64,000 nt of DNA, taken from NCBI GenBank assembly GCA_963772165.1, contig CAVYWA010000012.1, forward strand, positions 62,001-126,000. The letters are read 5' to 3'. Numbering within the stretch: the first letter of the stretch is position 1; every line of letters starts with the position of its first letter. This document shows, one piece after another, positions 1-8,470 of this stretch. Both the position numbers and the translations under genes were made by a program. The DNA is from JAGVPT01 sp963772165. GTDB lineage: Bacteria; Bacteroidota; Ignavibacteria; UBA10030; UBA8401. A model generated the notes under the pieces. The model saw only the letters and a program-made list of their open reading frames with translations, was not told the origin of the DNA and searched no databases.

Positions 1-102
1 ACGACGGCAGAGGAACGAAATCAGGTGGCCGGAAAATATGGGGCAGTAGAAGGATTGAAACAAAACATGGATAAGCTTGCCGGATATTTGACGAAAATGT
101 AG
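1..102 (+). CDS. SRPBCC/AHSA1-family protein, C-terminal end only
   Basis: The window opens inside a reading frame that closes with TAG at 100-102, giving 33 residues. The visible tail (YGAVEGLKQNMDKLAGYL) is typical of the last amphipathic helix of AHSA1-type SRPBCC proteins, which cap a hydrophobic ligand cavity with that helix. The next gene begins 52 bases downstream on the same strand and belongs to the same superfamily, so this is probably one of a tandem pair. Ligand and function cannot be read from this fragment. The 5' end lies outside the window. Confidence 0.6.
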   Translation, partial: TTAEERNQVAGKYGAVEGLKQNMDKLAGYLTKM

Positions 103-154
103 AGAATGAAGTACTTCATAACAACAATGTGCCAGTAATTTTCAAAAAAAGAAA

Positions 155-586
155 ATGAAAAAAGACCAGGTTATCATCGAACGAACCGTTAATGCACCTG
201 TCGATAAAGTGTGGAAGGCTATTACCGATAAAGATCAAATGAAGCAATGGTATTTCAACGCGTTAGATGATTTTAAACCGGAGGTAGGCTTTCAAACCCA
301 GTTCAATGTCCGGAACGGCGGCAAAGATTATCTGCATATATGGAAAGTCACAGAAGTCAGACCGGGCAAAAGAATCAGCTATGAATGGAAGTTTGGAGGG
401 TTTCCCGGAAATTCATTGGTGACATTTGAACTCACTGCCGCAGGGAAAAAAACGAAAGTGAAACTCACTCACGAAAATATAGAGACATTCCTTCCCGAGC
501 GCAATCCGGCACTGGCGAAGAAGAATTTCGAGGAGGGATGGACGTCCTTGATCGGCAGCTTACTGAAAGGCTTTGTTGAGAAATAG
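155..586 (+). CDS. SRPBCC domain protein (AHSA1 family)
   Basis: A complete 143-residue cytoplasmic protein, the usual length for a single START/Bet v1-like SRPBCC domain. The N-terminus (IIERTVNAPVDKVWKAITD) is the characteristic first strand and helix, followed by the KQWYF segment near residue 30 and the GKRISYEWKFGG strand near residues 72-84. It lacks a signal peptide. It follows another SRPBCC C-terminus by 52 bases. These proteins bind hydrophobic ligands or act as stress and co-chaperone-like factors, and they are often co-transcribed with ArsR regulators. No regulator is visible here. The specific ligand is unknown. Confidence 0.85.
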   Translation: MKKDQVIIERTVNAPVDKVWKAITDKDQMKQWYFNALDDFKPEVGFQTQFNVRNGGKDYLHIWKVTEVRPGKRISYEWKFGGFPGNSLVTFELTAAGKKTKVKLTHENIETFLPERNPALAKKNFEEGWTSLIGSLLKGFVEK

Positions 587-590
587 CCGG

Positions 591-643
591 AAGCTTTGGG
601 ACTGGATCAAAACATGAATAAGCTCAGCGAAAATAATTATTGG
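591..643 (+). pseudogene. possible relic of a third SRPBCC C-terminus
   Basis: Directly after the stop of the preceding SRPBCC gene, one frame reads LGLDQNMNKLSENNY. This resembles the EGLKQNMDKLAGYL tail of the partial gene at the left edge of the window. There is no start codon and no preceding domain. It may be the residue of a duplicated gene, or the true C-terminal extension of the preceding gene displaced by a frameshift. The match is short, so the call is tentative. Confidence 0.3.
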
Positions 644-708
644 ATCGCTGGTAGTTTTAACGCTTTGTGCCTTCGCGTCTTTGTGGCAGCATTTCGACCA
701 AGTTTCTA

Positions 709-811
709 TAAGTGGTCTCAAAAATAAAAACATGGGGATTGCTTCGTCTCCCGACAAAGGGCGTCGGGATTCTCCCAATGACACCTGCAAGTGTTTTTGA
801 GATAGGTTTTA
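709..811. repeat. palindromic intergenic repeat, copy a
   Basis: The ends form an imperfect inverted repeat: GTCTCAAAAATA near 714-725 against TGTTTTTGAGATAGG at 792-806. The core at 734-782 contains a hairpin (TCCCGAC / GTCGGGA) and is nearly identical, in reverse complement, to the core of the element at 61633-61776. The right end runs up to and into the stop codon of the fucosidase gene (809-811). Such an element could act as a 3' boundary or transcription terminator for that gene. Confidence 0.55.
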
Positions 812-2149
812 GTTGTTTTCTGCCGGAGCGTCCAATTCCAGTTTGACGATCGTATCGACCTTGTCCTGTTGATCGGCCGGCATGCGCAGCACCAGTCCAT
901 CCGAATTCTGCTCTATCTTCACCCGTCCCCCGGTCAACGATGCGCTTGAGATGATCTTCCTTGTGAGCGGCGGAAGATCGATGCGATCTCCGTTCCACTT
1001 CTGAACATGCAGGTAAACAATATTTTCCTTCCGCGTCGAACCACCCCATGTGCCGTTGCGGAACGGACCGCCGCGCGTTTCATAAATACTCTCTCCGTAT
1101 TTGGTCAACCATGTGCCTATTTCTTTCAGCACTTGTACCTGCCGCGGCTCAATCTCGCCGTTCGGCATAGGGCCAACATCGAGCAATAGATTACCGTCGC
1201 CGGTAACACACTGCACAAGAATTCCTATACAGTCGGAGGAAGATTTGAGCGTATCGTTTGGCTTCCACGACCACTGCGTACCGATGGTCATGCATGTTTC
1301 CCACGGAATTTGCGTGTTGTATATTCCGATCTGCTGTTCCGGCGTGGCAAAGTCTGCATTCGGACTGATCTGCGTTTTAGCATCATAGTATCCTTGAGTC
1401 TCGATATCCAGACGATTGTTAATGATGATCTGGGGTTGTAAGGCGCGAACAAGATGGTAGGTTCGTTCTTGATCCCAGGGAGACGGCCCGCCTTCTGCAT
1501 CGAACCATAACACATCGATTTGCCCGTAGTTTCCAAGCAACTCTGAAAGATGAGTTTGCATCCGTTTCACATACTCGGCATTGCGCTCCGTCCTGCAATC
1601 AGGGTCGCGCCAGTCCATGGGAGAATAATACCAGCCGATTTTAACTCCGGCCTCATGGGCGGCATCTGCAAGTTCCGCACACACGTCCCGCTTGAAGGGA
1701 GTGCTTCCGATGTTGTAATCATCCACTTTTGTATGCCAGAGACAGAACCCGTCACAATGCTTCGCTGTAAGCACCATGTATTTCATTCCGGCAGATCGGG
1801 CTATTGCGACCCATTGCTTTGCATCGAAGGCAACGGGATTGAATTGTTTATAGAGATTGTCATACACATCGACGGGTATTTCACCGGTACCGGTTTTCTC
1901 AATCCCCCGCCGCAATCCACCGCGGGACCAGCTGATCTCAGTCCCCTTAAGACTGACCGGTCCCCAGTGAATGAACATCCCGAACCGCGCTTTGCGCCAC
2001 CATTCCAGCCGGTGTTCTTTCTCCTGGATTGCTTTTTGGAGAACAGAATCAGTTTGTCCAACCATGCTTAGCGGAAGAATGACAGAGACCAATGCAAAAG
2101 AAACTGCAATCATTATTGCGGCCCGTCTGAAAGAAATGGATTTTCGCAT
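809..2149 (-). CDS. secreted alpha-L-fucosidase, glycoside hydrolase family 29
   Basis: This 446-residue protein would remove alpha-linked L-fucose from glycans by a retaining mechanism. The start at 2149 was chosen because GGAGAAA lies about 9 bases upstream and a signal peptide follows directly (hydrophobic stretch at residues 10-30). GH29 landmarks are RFGMFIHWGP (55-64), KHCDGFCLWHT (130-140) with the substrate-binding His and Trp, and DVLWFDAEGG (212-221), whose Asp (about 217) is the expected nucleophile. Length fits a bacterial GH29 without accessory modules. There is no T9SS tail, so it is probably periplasmic or surface-exposed. A sugar transporter and kinase at 38.8-41.1 kb could handle the product, but they are far away. 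Confidence 0.93.
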   Translation of the reverse strand: MRKSISFRRAAIMIAVSFALVSVILPLSMVGQTDSVLQKAIQEKEHRLEWWRKARFGMFIHWGPVSLKGTEISWSRGGLRRGIEKTGTGEIPVDVYDNLYKQFNPVAFDAKQWVAIARSAGMKYMVLTAKHCDGFCLWHTKVDDYNIGSTPFKRDVCAELADAAHEAGVKIGWYYSPMDWRDPDCRTERNAEYVKRMQTHLSELLGNYGQIDVLWFDAEGGPSPWDQERTYHLVRALQPQIIINNRLDIETQGYYDAKTQISPNADFATPEQQIGIYNTQIPWETCMTIGTQWSWKPNDTLKSSSDCIGILVQCVTGDGNLLLDVGPMPNGEIEPRQVQVLKEIGTWLTKYGESIYETRGGPFRNGTWGGSTRKENIVYLHVQKWNGDRIDLPPLTRKIISSASLTGGRVKIEQNSDGLVLRMPADQQDKVDTIVKLELDAPAENN

Positions 2150-2275
2150 GATGGGTTTCTCCAATATATGTGATGAACTTTCCACCTGTACTGCCGCAAG
2201 GAGTTATCGGCAAAAGACGTTCGGTAGACGGGAATTAATATAAGTAAATGGTGAAAAAGATACATTTGAGGCTTG

Positions 2276-2411
2276 AGCCGAGGAACATTTCTAAGAACAA
2301 AGTTATTGCAGGGAGCGAAGCGACGCAACGCTTTCCATTAAGCAAAGGGATTGCTTCGTCGCTTCGCTCCTCGCAATGACATTAATCTTCAAAAGACCCC
2401 ACTACTCGGAA
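2276..2411. repeat. palindromic intergenic repeat, copy b
   Basis: Left arm GTTATTGCAGGGAGCGAAGCGACG is answered by the right arm CGTCGCTTCGCTCCTCGCAATGAC. The outer right end (CTTCAAAAGACCCCACTACT) matches the right terminus of the element at 61633-61776. It fills most of the 393-base gap between the fucosidase and the thioredoxin gene. The left outer end is diverged. No gene is apparent in the gap. Confidence 0.6.
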
Positions 2412-2542
2412 GATAGGTATTTGACATTCACTCCAAAAAGCCTTAGCATACTGCCAAATAATTTTAGCGGACTCAAATCCGCGAGAGTTCTACAATATTT
2501 TCCATTTTCAACTTCTACTACTAAACAGGAGAAGGAACGACG

Positions 2543-3658
2543 ATGAAATTCATGATTCCCATACTTTTCACCTGCCTTATGGTTCTCTATCAACCCGTTG
2601 TTGCGGACGACTTCCCTACGCTGCCGCTGGGCGCCGCAGCCCCCGAATTCAATCTCCCGGGCATCGACGGGCGCAACTGGACGCTCAAGGATTTTGCGGA
2701 TGCCAAAATTCTTGTGGTCGCATTTACCTGCAACCACTGTCCGACGGCACAATATTATCAAGAACGCATCAAGCAAATCGTCAACGACTACAAGAGCAAG
2801 GGCGTCGCACTGGTCGCCATCATGCCGAACGACCCTAAATCCGTGCGTCTCGACGAACTGGGCTGGACCGACCTGAGCGATTCTTTTGCCGAGATGAAAC
2901 TGCGGGCGAAAGAAATCCAATTCAATTTCCCCTACCTTTATGACGGTGAAACCGAAGAGGTCTCGCGCGCGTATGGTCCCGTGGCTACGCCGCATGTGTT
3001 CGTTTTCGATGCCGATCGAAAACTCCACTACGTTGGTGCAATCGACAACTCGGAACGCATTCAGCACGTGACGAAAAATTATTTACGCGACGCACTCGAT
3101 TCCCTTCTCGTCGGGAAAGAACCCCCGGTACCACAAACCAAAGCGATCGGCTGTTCCATCAAATGGGCGGGCAAGGAGGATTTGGTGAAAGCGTATTTGG
3201 AGAAGCTGGACGAAGAGCCCGTGTTGCTGTCAAAAGCAGACACGACGGCGTTGCGGGAGCTGAGGAAGAACACGTCCGGAAAATTCCGGCTTGTCAATTT
3301 CTGGGCCACGTGGTGCGCCCCGTGTGTCGCCGAGTTTAACGAGTTTGTGACCGTGAACCGAATGTACCGCCACCGTGACTTCGAGGTCGTGACCGTTTCC
3401 CTCAACCAACCTGATGAAGAAAGTGAGGTACTCGAGTTCCTCAAGAAGGAACATGCCTCAAACCGCAACCTCATTTTTGCTTCGGGTGAGAGAGACTCAT
3501 TGATCAATGCGTTTGACCCTCGGTGGCCGGGAGCAGTGCCGTATACGGTGCTTCTCGATCCCGACGGAAAGGTCATTTATCACGAAGTGGGGAGCGTCGA
3601 CATCCTTGCCGTGAAGCGCGCTATCCAGAAAGGGATGAATGAGCGCAAGCCATGGTAA
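2543..3658 (+). CDS. exported two-domain thioredoxin-like protein (redoxin + TlpA-like)
   Basis: A 371-residue protein preceded by a good ribosome-binding site (AGGAGAAGG) and starting with a signal peptide (residues 1-21). The N-terminal domain (about 25-190) is AhpC/TSA-like redoxin with a CNHCP motif at Cys63/Cys66. The C-terminal domain (about 220-365) is a TlpA/ResA-type thioredoxin fold with WATWCAPC, active-site Cys258/Cys261. Both domains would act in the oxidising periplasm, probably in disulfide reduction or peroxide handling. Two different thiol folds in one chain suggest internal electron transfer, but that is inference. It is the only plus-strand gene between two minus-strand neighbours. 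Confidence 0.85.
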   Translation: MKFMIPILFTCLMVLYQPVVADDFPTLPLGAAAPEFNLPGIDGRNWTLKDFADAKILVVAFTCNHCPTAQYYQERIKQIVNDYKSKGVALVAIMPNDPKSVRLDELGWTDLSDSFAEMKLRAKEIQFNFPYLYDGETEEVSRAYGPVATPHVFVFDADRKLHYVGAIDNSERIQHVTKNYLRDALDSLLVGKEPPVPQTKAIGCSIKWAGKEDLVKAYLEKLDEEPVLLSKADTTALRELRKNTSGKFRLVNFWATWCAPCVAEFNEFVTVNRMYRHRDFEVVTVSLNQPDEESEVLEFLKKEHASNRNLIFASGERDSLINAFDPRWPGAVPYTVLLDPDGKVIYHEVGSVDILAVKRAIQKGMNERKPW

Positions 3659-3714
3659 CGGAGAGTCTTTTATAGAAGGCATCCAAAAAGTCTCTGCTCC
3701 CCGCGCTATAACTC

Positions 3715-3732
3715 GCCCCGTATCGGCGGGGC
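3715..3732. terminator. GC-rich hairpin between convergent genes
   Basis: GCCCCG pairs with CGGGGC around a 6-base loop, in the 104-base space between the convergent thioredoxin and glycosyltransferase genes. There is no T-tract on either side, so if it terminates transcription it does not do so as a canonical intrinsic terminator. Confidence 0.25.
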
Positions 3733-3762
3733 GGGCGCGCTGAGGTTCAGCATTGTTCACAC

Positions 3763-5296
3763 CTAAATGAACCGCTTTAACCGGATCCACATCTCGTTGA
3801 GCGAAGCTTTAGGCTTCTTACACAAATATATCTCAGCATCGTACGCATAGGGATTTTTGAAATAAGAAACCCGCACAACGTTGTCAAAAAACTGTTGCAA
3901 AAATTGGCCGTCGTATCCAACCGCTAGCACTACATCGCCGGAATAATTGCGCGGTCCCCATATCCAGTAATTATTCCTCGGACAGATTGCGTTCGGGAGA
4001 CCATGCTTTGGTCCGAAGTGGTCAATCGCCCCGGCTATGCCGTACCATGAAGCGAGGATCGCGCACTCTTTCTTTTCATTCTCAGGCAGCGCATCGTACG
4101 TCGTGGCTACCGAGTCTACCAGTCCTTCCCAGCCCATACGATACACAAAATGGATTGGCAACACATCCCCCTCCCCTTTTTCCATTCTGACTGAATTCCA
4201 AAGGCCGAGGCTCTTCGCGTACAAAACAAATTGCGGCACCGGCAGTATCGGTACCGCGAGGGGCATGAGTACGGTCCCCGAAATGATCATCGCCGAACCT
4301 ATGGCCCACTTGGGCCAACTGACACGATAGTTCAGGGAGAACCGTTCAACCGCGACCGCGCCGGAACTAAGGAGGAGTGGAAAAATAGGAAAGACATAGT
4401 AGGTTTTGGAATTCTGAACCATATAAACGAAGAGGAAGATAACCGCCAGCCAGCCGAGGAATCGAAACTCTTTCGTTTCTTTCCTGAGGAGCAAATACAG
4501 CAATCCGGACAGCCAGAGCGGAAGGGTAAACGGATTCAGGTTGATGGCCAGCTGCGACAAGAATGCCAACGGTGATAAAGAAAGATTTTTGAACTCCGAG
4601 GCATTATGCATGAATGCAATTGTCGGCCAACCGTGGTCAATCTGCCACATCACATGCGGCAGAAAGATCACAAAGCTTATGAGCCCGCCGGCATACAACC
4701 AGGGGGTTCGTAGCACACTCCAGCGTTTTGTTATGATGAGAGAAAGCAGCGCCGAAAATCCGAGGACGAGGAACGTATACTTGTTCAAAAGTCCTGCACC
4801 AGACACGAACGCCGAGTGTAATCCATTTTTGCGGAGAGGGGGCAGCGATTGTTTTTGTCAACAAATAAATAAATGCGGTACAGAGCATGATGTCGACCGG
4901 ATTCATCGAAAAGAAACTGCTCATGGCTGGAAACGCGGATGCGAAGCAGATCGACAGCGCCGCAAGGGATTTGGCCAACTTACCTCCTCCAAGAGTTCCG
5001 GCAATTTTAGCCGAGAGCAACACGGTGATCGCTCCGGCAAGTCCGGATAAAAATCTGAGGCCGAAAATTGTCTCTCCAAAAATCCACCTTCCCGCCAACG
5101 TTAACAAAGCAACCAGGGGAGGATGGTCCACATACCCAAAATCGAGATGCTTGCTGCACGCGAAATAGTAAAGCTCATCGCCATAGAATCCATATTGCCC
5201 CGCTGTCACAAGAGTCAAAAGAAGGAAGCAAAATGCTGAAAAATATGGAACGGTGATTCGATCTCGAAGAGACTCACGGATTTTGATAATATTCAT
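3763..5296 (-). CDS. GT39/ArnT-like membrane glycosyltransferase, frameshifted
   Basis: The two halves join into a polytopic protein of about 511 residues. The N-terminal half (5296 to about 4805) has a hydrophobic segment followed by GFYGDELYYFACSKHLDFGY and DHPPLVALL, the first extracytoplasmic loop of GT39/PMT-type enzymes that use polyprenyl-linked sugars. The acidic GDE pair is the expected catalytic site. The C-terminal half (about 4806 to 3763) continues at GAGLLNKYTFLVLGF in another frame, with further membrane spans. A one-base-type shift near 4800-4815 separates them, and both parts keep full family character, so a sequencing error or a very recent mutation is likely. Substrate is unknown. 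Confidence 0.75.
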
Positions 5297-5628
5297 AGAC
5301 CTGCTTAACGATTGGTGGCGCGCAGACTGATTGCGGCTGCACAAAAACTTACCCTTTATCCGGTTCAAATCATATACCGTTACGCAGCCATTAAATTAAT
5401 AAGCTGCAGGGTGGGAGTCAAAAAATTAAGCCGTGACGACCAATCAGCCTGGGTGAAACGAATTTGTTCCTATGATCCGTCCTCTTTTCGTCCTTTTACA
5501 AGCGATGGAAAATAAAGCTCAATGCACCGAAAAATCAGCCATATTACAATATAATTAAACGAAATCGGGCTTCAATTCGTCTAATTTTGTAACAGGGCTA
5601 ATTCCAACTCACTGCCGGTATCAATAGC
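5297..5628. other. 332-base gap, divergent upstream region
   Basis: This space lies between the start of the glycosyltransferase (minus) and a small plus-strand gene, so it should hold promoters for both. It is AT-rich around 5540-5575. I see no coding frame, repeat element or clear hairpin in it. Confidence 0.3.
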
Positions 5629-5985
5629 ATGGAAGATTTACGGTTCAATCGGCTCACTGTTGCGGTGCTTCTCTCGGCATATCTCGTCACGGGAATTCTG
5701 AGCCCGACAGTTCTTCTTGGGCAGGCGCTCTTTTTTTTAAAAATCGACAATTCCATTTCAGTCCGGAACGACCGGAGCATTGCTCTCGACGAGCGTCCTT
5801 ACTGGACGTCTCACAAACATCTTGTCTCAACAGAACAGTTTTCCAACGATCACACCCTCAGCATAACCGGCCCCTGGATCAGCGTCATCACTCCGAAACG
5901 CTCCATTCAAATCCAGACAACATTTCTTCCAACGCCGGCATATCTCTCTCCCCAAAACGCTCTTCGTGCACCACCTCTTTCGTAG
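5629..5985 (+). CDS. hypothetical exported protein
   Basis: A 118-residue frame with an N-terminal hydrophobic segment (LTVAVLLSAYLVTGILSP, about residues 9-26) that could be a signal peptide or anchor. The remainder is polar and resembles nothing I recognise. The ribosome-binding site is weak. It is followed after about 100 bases by a lipoprotein and a LysM protein on the same strand. It may be a genuine small envelope protein, but coding status is uncertain. Confidence 0.4.
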   Translation: MEDLRFNRLTVAVLLSAYLVTGILSPTVLLGQALFFLKIDNSISVRNDRSIALDERPYWTSHKHLVSTEQFSNDHTLSITGPWISVITPKRSIQIQTTFLPTPAYLSPQNALRAPPLS

Positions 5986-6083
5986 TCTCAGAAACCCATT
6001 TGAAACATTACTGCAATCTGCCCGTCGGGAAAAGTTTTCCGCGGAGCGGAACATCCATTCACATTCATTTTAAGGAACGGACT

Positions 6084-6350
6084 ATGAAAGGGCTGCGAAA
6101 TATTTCGCTTGTGCTCCTTTTGGCAGGTGCTGCGACAATGATCTCAGGATGCAGCAGCGGGCCGAGCGCCGATGAATTGGCACAACTCGACCAACTCAAA
6201 TCCGAAGTAGAGTCGCTAAAGAAGGAAGTTGCGGCACAAGAGGCCGAAAAGGCAACGCTTGAAGCACAGATCAAACAAAAGAAAGACGACCTCGCGACCG
6301 CAGAGAACAATCAGAAGTTAACGCGGGAGCGGCTCTCAAGCCAGCATTGA
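6084..6350 (+). CDS. small coiled-coil lipoprotein
   Basis: An 88-residue protein starting at 6084 with AAGGAACGG just upstream. The signal sequence ends in a lipobox (MISGC), so it should be lipidated and periplasm-facing. Most of the rest (about residues 32-80) is a charged heptad-type coiled coil rich in Glu, Lys and Gln, like Lpp/OmpA-associated or SlyB-type small lipoproteins. It lies 32 bases upstream of a larger coiled-coil LysM protein on the same strand, which suggests co-transcription and a shared envelope role. An upstream in-frame ATG at 6000 lacks a ribosome-binding site and was not used. Confidence 0.75.
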   Translation: MKGLRNISLVLLLAGAATMISGCSSGPSADELAQLDQLKSEVESLKKEVAAQEAEKATLEAQIKQKKDDLATAENNQKLTRERLSSQH

Positions 6351-6382
6351 CGTAACTATAACTTACACATGAGGAGAATATC

Positions 6383-7126
6383 ATGAAACACAGGATTCTA
6401 ACCCTCGCCGTCTTCCTTCTTGCTGTCGTGGCCGTCTCACAAGCACAGCAGAATCTCTCGAAAGAAGAATGGCAGAGGCAAATTACAGAATACACGTCGC
6501 AACGGGACAATCTGAAAAATCAACTCGCAGCGCTGACGAAAGAGATTGACGGATTACGCTCAACTCTCGCCAGCCTTGATAAGCAAATCCAAACGGTAAG
6601 GGATGAGACGCTCGCATTAACGGGTGCGACTGACGCAACTCGAAAAGAATTCGAACAACGGCTGCAAGGCCTCGAAGACCGCGTTGCTGCATTGCTGCCC
6701 CTCTCCAATCAGGACCTCTACGTCCGTAGATTCGAAGTTGATTCTGCGCAGACAATGAAAGACAATCTCATGAAGGAACGTATTGCAGCTGCAGAGCGCT
6801 ACTACATACGTCTTCAGAATATTCAAAGCAAGATCGACAACCTCCGGGCCACGCTAGCCAGTGTGAAATCGATGGAAGCATCGGAAGAACATTATGTCGT
6901 GCGTTCCTGGTCGAAATACCATGATTGCCTCTGGAATATATCGAAGAAAAAGAAGATCTATGACAACCCGTTCCTGTGGCCGAAGATCTGGCAAGCCAAC
7001 AGAGATCAAATCAAAGATCCTGACATCATCCGGATTGGCGAACACTTAAAAATCCCGCCTACGGGAGGATTGACAACTGCGGAGAAAAATGCGGAGCGGG
7101 ATTACTGGAGCAAACGACACACCTAG
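6383..7126 (+). CDS. exported coiled-coil protein with C-terminal LysM-like domain
   Basis: A 247-residue protein with a strong ribosome-binding site (GAGGAGAATATC) and a signal peptide (residues 1-21). Residues about 25-170 form long coiled-coil helices (NLKNQLAALTKEIDGL and similar). The C-terminal 60 residues (HYVVRSWSKYHDCLWNISKK, then NPFLWPKIWQANRDQI and RIGEHLKIP) fit a LysM peptidoglycan-binding domain. It probably tethers or spaces envelope layers. It follows the small coiled-coil lipoprotein by 32 bases and ends shortly before a strong terminator, so the pair looks like an operon. Confidence 0.8.
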   Translation: MKHRILTLAVFLLAVVAVSQAQQNLSKEEWQRQITEYTSQRDNLKNQLAALTKEIDGLRSTLASLDKQIQTVRDETLALTGATDATRKEFEQRLQGLEDRVAALLPLSNQDLYVRRFEVDSAQTMKDNLMKERIAAAERYYIRLQNIQSKIDNLRATLASVKSMEASEEHYVVRSWSKYHDCLWNISKKKKIYDNPFLWPKIWQANRDQIKDPDIIRIGEHLKIPPTGGLTTAEKNAERDYWSKRHT

Positions 7127-7160
7127 GATAAATTTTCCATCTCAGGCAGACTCGACAAAG

Positions 7161-7199
7161 AACGCCCTCCATGATCCATTTATGGAGGGCGTTGTTTTT
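7161..7199 (+). terminator. intrinsic terminator after the LysM gene
   Basis: AACGCCCTCCAT (7161-7172) pairs perfectly with ATGGAGGGCGTT (7182-7193) around a 9-base loop, followed by TGTTTTT. It lies 34 bases after the LysM stop codon. Confidence 0.9.
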
Positions 7200-7289
7200 C
7201 CAATGCAACATAGTGAGATTGACAAAACCAGCTCTTAAGCCGGCAGATCAACAACCGAACGGAGATCTGAATTTTCGCAAGGCGCTTCC

Positions 7290-8042
7290 TTATTCTCTCT
7301 CTCGTTCTCGAGACCGCTGGTTTGCTCTTCCCCGATTTTCTTCGACTCTTGTTCTTTGCCGCGCTCTCTGGTTTGCGCGCACCGCAGCACGCCGTGCGTA
7401 CGGCGACCGCGACCTGTATCCTCTTGGAAAAGCTGCCCTGCGGATAGCCGTTGTCTTAACAACAATTGCTACATGGTTGCTGTATGCTGCGAAGAGGACC
7501 GGATGATATGGATGATAGTACGATGGATAGTACCCATAGTGGTACGGACTAAGCCAAAACCGATGCGGATGCCACAAATACGCCCACAGCACAACATCCG
7601 CGGGCACCCAAGCCCCCGTGTAGTAGACTCCGGGCCCGTAGAATGCAGGCTCTCCATAAACAATGACGTTCGCGGAATTATATCCCCTCTCTATTTCAAT
7701 CGTGGCGATTTCTTGATCAGCTCCGGTACTATCCATCACCGTCAATGAAAATCCGCGCATGTTGCCTTTTCCATATTCGGTGACATGGATATAATCAACA
7801 TTACCGGTGCCATAAAGGTCAAGATTATTCACCGACCCTGGCGCATTCAATTTTTGCTCTATCTCTGCCGCGTTTTTGCTTTGTTTCACAATCTCCGTGA
7901 CTGCCTGCAAATCAAGTCCGGCTGCGGCAGGTGTCGAGGTTGTCGTCACTGTTTGATCCCGTGCTGCACTCTGCTGCCGACCGCACAAGATCATCATTGC
8001 TACAAAAAGAAAGGGAAGGGAACCAAACGATAATCTCTTCAT
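7290..8042 (-). CDS. hypothetical exported protein with His/Tyr-rich and Arg-rich C-terminus
   Basis: A 250-residue protein starting at 8042 (GGAG upstream) with a signal peptide over residues 1-25. The middle (about 45-130) is a soluble domain I do not recognise (SVNNLDLYGTGNVDYIHVTE). It is followed by a stretch dense in His, Tyr and Pro (about 165-185) and an Arg-rich tail ending in a run of Arg-Glu repeats. The His/Tyr stretch could bind metal or haem, and the basic tail could bind anionic polymers. Both are guesses. A longer frame upstream of 8042 lacks a ribosome-binding site. Confidence 0.6.
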   Translation of the reverse strand: MKRLSFGSLPFLFVAMMILCGRQQSAARDQTVTTTSTPAAAGLDLQAVTEIVKQSKNAAEIEQKLNAPGSVNNLDLYGTGNVDYIHVTEYGKGNMRGFSLTVMDSTGADQEIATIEIERGYNSANVIVYGEPAFYGPGVYYTGAWVPADVVLWAYLWHPHRFWLSPYHYGYYPSYYHPYHPVLFAAYSNHVAIVVKTTAIRRAAFPRGYRSRSPYARRAAVRANQRARQRTRVEENRGRANQRSRERERE

Positions 8043-8327
8043 GAAAAACTCCGGGAAAATTAATTGATAAATTAAATAGTATGACCCTTTACAAGCGGGC
8101 TGCGTCAAAGACTTGCCTTGCATCATTTCAAAGCAAACGGATACGGATAGTGAGAGCGAGGCATGTTGTGTTATCGCTGCGTTCTACGGCGTCCAAGATT
8201 ACCTCCGCTCTTATGAAATATCCTACTGGAAATTCCGGCCCATATAGTTAGATTCCTTCCCGGGGAAAAAGTTTCATCAGCGTTTGGATGAAATTTATAA
8301 GGACGCAAACGCTACTTCGAATAAAAA

Positions 8328-8358
8328 GGGCGAGCCCGAATCTGGTTCGCCCTTTTTT
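8328..8358. terminator. bidirectional intrinsic terminator
   Basis: GGGCGAGCC (8328-8336) pairs with GGTTCGCCC (8344-8352), with one G-T pair. Six T residues follow on the plus side and five on the minus side (AAAAA at 8323-8327). It lies downstream of the minus-strand lipoprotein gene ending at 8471, in a 428-base gap that otherwise shows no gene. Confidence 0.8.
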
Positions 8359-8470
8359 ACCACGCGAGTTCTCCGCTGCCGGATCATCACATCCAAGAAC
8401 AAGCTTTTCTCAATAGCAGCGAACGAACCGCTTTCATAGCAAAATCACAATATGTCGATCGGGAACAGGA

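Noticed and set aside
2402..3067. 221-codon minus-strand frame
   Set aside because: Antisense to the thioredoxin-like gene with its signal peptide and CNHC motif.
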